Of a stretch of 64,000 nt of DNA, positions 61,618-64,000 are shown one piece after another. Below the pieces are notes generated by a model. That model was not told where the DNA came from, made no database searches, and saw only the letters and a program-made list of their open reading frames with translations. The stretch is from Flavobacterium sp. Root935 (lineage in GTDB: Bacteria > Bacteroidota > Bacteroidia > Flavobacteriales > Flavobacteriaceae): assembly GCF_001429295.1 (NCBI RefSeq), contig NZ_LMJL01000012.1, positions 424,137 through 488,136 on the forward strand, written 5' to 3'. Both the position numbers and the translations under genes were made by a program. Numbering within the stretch: the stretch's first letter is position 1; each line of letters opens with the position of its first letter.

Positions 61618-62178
61618 ATGAATATTGCCGATATTCTTGATCATATATACAAACTTCCCGAGCATTCTAAACTGGCTTTAGAAAATAATGTCCGGGATAT
61701 GGCTTTTCCTAAAGGTCATATTTTACTGAGAGCCAATAAAATAGAATCAAATATTTATTTTATAAAAAAAGGATTGGTCAGAGCTTTTATTGAAAGGGAT
61801 AATGAAGTTACTTTTTGGTTTGGAAAAGAAGGCGAAACCGTGATTTCGATGAAAAGTTATGTCGAAGAACAACCTGGATATGAAACGATTGAACTTCTGG
61901 AAGACTGCGAATTGTACGAATTAAAGACAGAAAACCTTAGAAAACTCTTTAACGAAGATGTTCATATTGCGAACTGGGGACGAAAATTTGCTGAAAAAGA
62001 ATTAATCAAAACCGAAGAACGTTTGATTTCCAGACAATTCAAAAATGCATCAGAACGTTATCTCGAACTCATGAAAGATCATCCGGAACTGCTTCAAAGA
62101 GTACAATTGGGACATATCGCTTCTTATCTCGGCATTACCCAAGTCAGTTTAAGCCGAATAAGGGCGGAGTTAAAATAA
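61618..62178 (+). CDS. Crp/Fnr family transcriptional regulator
   Basis: 186 residues. The N-terminal cyclic-nucleotide-binding-like cupin runs from MAFPKGHILLRANKIESNIY to ELKTENLRKLFNED. The C-terminal helix-turn-helix is short: LGHIASYLGITQVSLSRIRA. The family usually responds to small-molecule or redox signals; no Fe-S Cys cluster is present. It lies 154 bases after the RND operon and 73 bases before the SMR exporter, which may be a target. Confidence 0.9.
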   Translation: MNIADILDHIYKLPEHSKLALENNVRDMAFPKGHILLRANKIESNIYFIKKGLVRAFIERDNEVTFWFGKEGETVISMKSYVEEQPGYETIELLEDCELYELKTENLRKLFNEDVHIANWGRKFAEKELIKTEERLISRQFKNASERYLELMKDHPELLQRVQLGHIASYLGITQVSLSRIRAELK

Positions 62179-62251
62179 ATTTATTTTTTATCATTTGTTA
62201 AATTTTTTCTGAATTTCATAAAGGAACTTTGCACCACAAAATTTTAACGAT

Positions 62252-62578
62252 ATGAACTGGATTATTTTAATCATTGCAGGCTTATTTGAAGTAGCTTTTG
62301 CAGCCTGTCTGGGAAAGGCAAAAGAAACTACAGGAACAGAAATGTACTATTGGTATATTGGATTTTTTATTTCCTTAACCCTGAGCATGCTTTTGCTGAT
62401 GAAAGCAACTGAAACACTTCCGCTTGGAACTGCGTATGCGGTATGGACAGGAATTGGCGCAGTTGGAACGGTACTAGTTGGTATTTTTGTTTTTAAAGAA
62501 CCTGCATCTTTCTGGAGATTATTCTTTTTGGCAACTTTAGTAGGTTCTATTGTTGGTTTAAAAGCGGTTTCTCACTAA
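62252..62578 (+). CDS. Small multidrug resistance exporter, Gdx/SugE type
   Basis: 108 residues with four membrane helices. The essential Glu 13 lies in IIAGLFEVAFAACLGKA, and GTAYAVWTGIGAVGTVLVGI has the signature Trp and Gly pattern of the SMR family. The SugE/Gdx subgroup exports guanidinium; the sequence around the pore (GLFEVAFAACLGK) fits it better than EmrE. Guanidine riboswitch sequence is not evident upstream. Confidence 0.88.
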   Translation: MNWIILIIAGLFEVAFAACLGKAKETTGTEMYYWYIGFFISLTLSMLLLMKATETLPLGTAYAVWTGIGAVGTVLVGIFVFKEPASFWRLFFLATLVGSIVGLKAVSH

Positions 62579-62602
62579 AAAAATATTATCCGAATTGGAT
62601 AC

Positions 62603-62642
62603 AACTTTGTCAAAGTTTCGAACTTTGACAAAGTTTTTTTGT
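62603..62642. terminator. AT-rich 15-bp hairpin, terminator of the SMR gene
   Basis: AACTTTGTCAAAGTT (62603-62617) and AACTTTGACAAAGTT (62621-62635) are exact reverse complements around TCG, followed by TTTTTTT. Each arm is itself nearly self-complementary. Confidence 0.85.
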
Positions 62643-62669
62643 TTTAAACACATAGGAATTACCCCAATC

Positions 62670-62771
62670 TTGTCATTCCGAGGAACGAGGAATCACACGT
62701 GGGATTCGACAAAGATTCTAGGCATTTTGTGTGGAGTTTCTAGTGTGATTCCTCGTTCCTCGGAATGACAA
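62670..62771. repeat. REP-like element, perfect 29-bp inverted repeat
   Basis: 62670-62698 and 62743-62771 are exact reverse complements (arm begins TTGTCATTCCGAGGAACGAG) with a 44-base loop. The GC-rich arms contrast with the surrounding AT-rich DNA. The layout fits a REP/BIME-like or MITE-like mobile element that does not encode protein. Confidence 0.85.
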
Positions 62772-62929
62772 ACTGTTCGTAAAGCTTTAAAATACAGCCC
62801 AAAGTTTCCATTTTAGTTTTGTGTTTTCAGCTTGGAATTTGGGATTTAAAATTTTGGAATTTAAAAAACTAATGCATTTTCAGCATCACATGATAAAAAA
62901 ATAGCATTTTATATCATTAGTCTTCCCTT

Positions 62930-62937
62930 TATCTTTG
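62930..62937 (+). promoter_or_regulatory. -7 box of the acetyltransferase gene
   Basis: TATCTTTG matches TAnnTTTG and lies 22 bases before the ATG. The -33 position has TTTT in place of TTTG. Confidence 0.45.
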
Positions 62938-62958
62938 TCAAATAAAGCATCATAAAAC

Positions 62959-63405
62959 ATGAAATTTAGCCATACCATTAAATCATTTGAGGAATTCACC
63001 AATGATGAACTGTATCAAATGTTACGTTTACGGAGTGAAGTTTTTGTTGTCGAACAAAACTGTCCTTATTTAGATCTGGATAATAAAGACCAAAAGAGTT
63101 TTCATCTTTTATATTATGTAAATGACCAATTAGCGGGCTGTACACGTTTACTTCCTGCAGGTTTATCATATGTTGAAATAGCAATTGGAAGAGTTGTGAT
63201 TGACAAAACACATCGCGGATTGGGCTTAGGAATAAAGATTATGGAAGCTTCGATTGCAGGCTGTCAGGAAAAATTTGGCGAAGGCCCAATTCGGATCAGC
63301 GCTCAATATCATTTGTCGAAATTTTACCAATCAGTTGGATTTGTTGAGCAAGGCGAAGTTTATGATGAAGACGGAATTCCGCATATCGAGATGCTCCGAA
63401 CTTAA
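62959..63405 (+). CDS. GNAT acetyltransferase, ElaA type
   Basis: 148 residues. LRSEVFVVEQNCPYLDLDNK near the N-terminus is the ElaA-specific block, IGRVVIDKTHRGLGLGIKIM the acetyl-CoA loop (residues ~75-95), and SAQYHLSKFYQSVGFVEQGE the family end. It transfers an acetyl group from acetyl-CoA to an unknown acceptor. It is convergent with the LysR gene with only four bases between stop codons. Confidence 0.92.
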   Translation: MKFSHTIKSFEEFTNDELYQMLRLRSEVFVVEQNCPYLDLDNKDQKSFHLLYYVNDQLAGCTRLLPAGLSYVEIAIGRVVIDKTHRGLGLGIKIMEASIAGCQEKFGEGPIRISAQYHLSKFYQSVGFVEQGEVYDEDGIPHIEMLRT

Positions 63406-63409
63406 TAAA

Positions 63410-64000
63410 TTACGGCAGAATCAGTTTTAAAACATTTGCTAGTACAGGATTATGATCTTCGGTTCTCCAATTGATATACAAATCAGTCTCTAAAGGAAGT
63501 TTTATAAATCGAATACCCGAGATTTCATGGAAAAGATAAGAATCTGGAAGAATTGCAATTCCGAGTCCTTTTCGAACCAAGGCAATAATTGCAGAACCGA
63601 ATTCAGAATGAAGATATACTTCTGGTGCATTTTCAAAAGAATTGAATAATCGTTGTATTAAATCGCTGTAACTGCTGCCTTCATCGTTAGTTGGCAATAT
63701 GAACTTTTGAGAAGCAAGTGTTTCTTTGGTAAGATCTTCGACAGTTTGATACGGATGGTTTTCAGGAACTACAATCGCCAAATTATCAGTATGGATTTTT
63801 TCTGATCGAATATCCCGCGAATTATTAATATCTCTGGTAATAGCCAAATCGATTTTATAATTTTGGAGATATTCCTGCTGATTTTCATACAGAACTTGGA
63901 CCAATTTGATTTTTAGTTTTGGAAAAGCATTCGAAATACGGGACAAAATATCAGGCATAAGCGAAGCCGAAATAGAATCGGGATGCGAAATAGTAATAGT
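63410..64000 (-). CDS. LysR family transcriptional regulator, substrate domain, cut by window end
   Basis: The frame is open to the last base, so the gene continues beyond 64000; the ATG at 63958 is internal. The visible 197 residues are the LysR effector-binding domain: SASLMPDILSRISNAFPKLK, YKIDLAITRDINNSRDI, LAIVVPENHPYQTVEDL and GLGIAILPDSYLFHEI. The winged-helix N-terminus is outside the window. Confidence 0.9.
   Translation of the reverse strand, partial: TITISHPDSISASLMPDILSRISNAFPKLKIKLVQVLYENQQEYLQNYKIDLAITRDINNSRDIRSEKIHTDNLAIVVPENHPYQTVEDLTKETLASQKFILPTNDEGSSYSDLIQRLFNSFENAPEVYLHSEFGSAIIALVRKGLGIAILPDSYLFHEISGIRFIKLPLETDLYINWRTEDHNPVLANVLKLILP

Noticed and set aside
62252..62578. 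EmrE-type multidrug pump
   Set aside because: The residues around Glu 13 and the GTAYAVWTGIGA block fit the Gdx/SugE subgroup better; this remains a subgroup call by eye.
1..64000. CRISPR array, tRNA, rRNA, intact insertion sequence or prophage
   Set aside because: No direct repeat-spacer pattern, no cloverleaf or rRNA-like GC-rich block, and no transposase or integrase motif was seen. The fibre-like genes lack phage neighbours.

Overview
The window is one contig piece from a member of the Bacteroidota, most likely Flavobacterium or a close relative. The evidence is AT-rich DNA with promoters of the type TTG-N19-TAnnTTTG, many exported proteins whose signal peptides end in Ala-Gln, a type IX secretion sorting domain, a SpvB/Rhs giant protein, LytTR and multi-PAS signalling proteins, and Flavobacterium-like intergenic repeats. 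I see no tRNA, rRNA, CRISPR array or intact insertion sequence. All family assignments come from reading motifs; no database search was run.

Layout. 1-6.9 kb: end of an unidentified gene, a DUF763 protein, small exported proteins, an FAD monooxygenase with a DnaJ-like CxxCxGxG zinc motif, and a TetR/thioesterase pair marked by two identical 18-bp palindromes. 7-9.5 kb: a BlaI/M56 (BlaR1-like) pair with three operator-like dyads. 9.6-15.6 kb: a probable copper-uptake cluster on the minus strand, made of an MbnH-like di-heme protein, an MbnP-like protein, two related small Cys-motif proteins, an OprC-like TonB-dependent receptor with CxxxM and HxM motifs, and a YtkA/FixH-like lipoprotein. 16-25 kb: a six-PAS histidine kinase with its receiver, an AraC regulator, an 80-bp array of octamers, and a LytS/LytR-type pair with FabH and a universal stress protein.

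25.6-29.5 kb holds an antibacterial cassette: a PAAR-like DUF4280 spike protein, a 763-aa effector with two peptidoglycan-cleaving modules, and a lipoprotein that is the likely immunity factor. 30-35.5 kb: an SDR oxidoreductase and an HxlR regulator share an identical 19-bp operator but are separated by a KaiC-KaiB-KaiB-histidine kinase-receiver operon, which lies between the SDR gene and hxlR; a 14-codon relic next to the SDR gene may be a remnant of a second hxlR. 35.7-40.7 kb: a Ca2+/H+ antiporter and the oxidative pentose phosphate operon gnd-zwf-pgl.

41.6-54 kb is one compact minus-strand locus: four tandem secreted fibre-like paralogs with the same C-terminal foot, a decayed fifth copy, a small T9SS-sorted protein, a 2392-aa SpvB/FG-GAP/Rhs protein with an unfamiliar C-terminal tip, and a four-helix membrane protein that may be its partner. 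54.3-64 kb: an NTF2-like protein, an RND efflux operon (adaptor, pump, outer-membrane factor), a Crp-like regulator, an SMR exporter of the Gdx/SugE type, REP-like hairpins, an ElaA-type acetyltransferase and a LysR regulator cut by the window end.

The best candidates for poorly described biology are the copper cluster, the PAAR/effector/lipoprotein cassette, the KaiC-KaiB2 two-component operon, and the fibre-array/Rhs locus.
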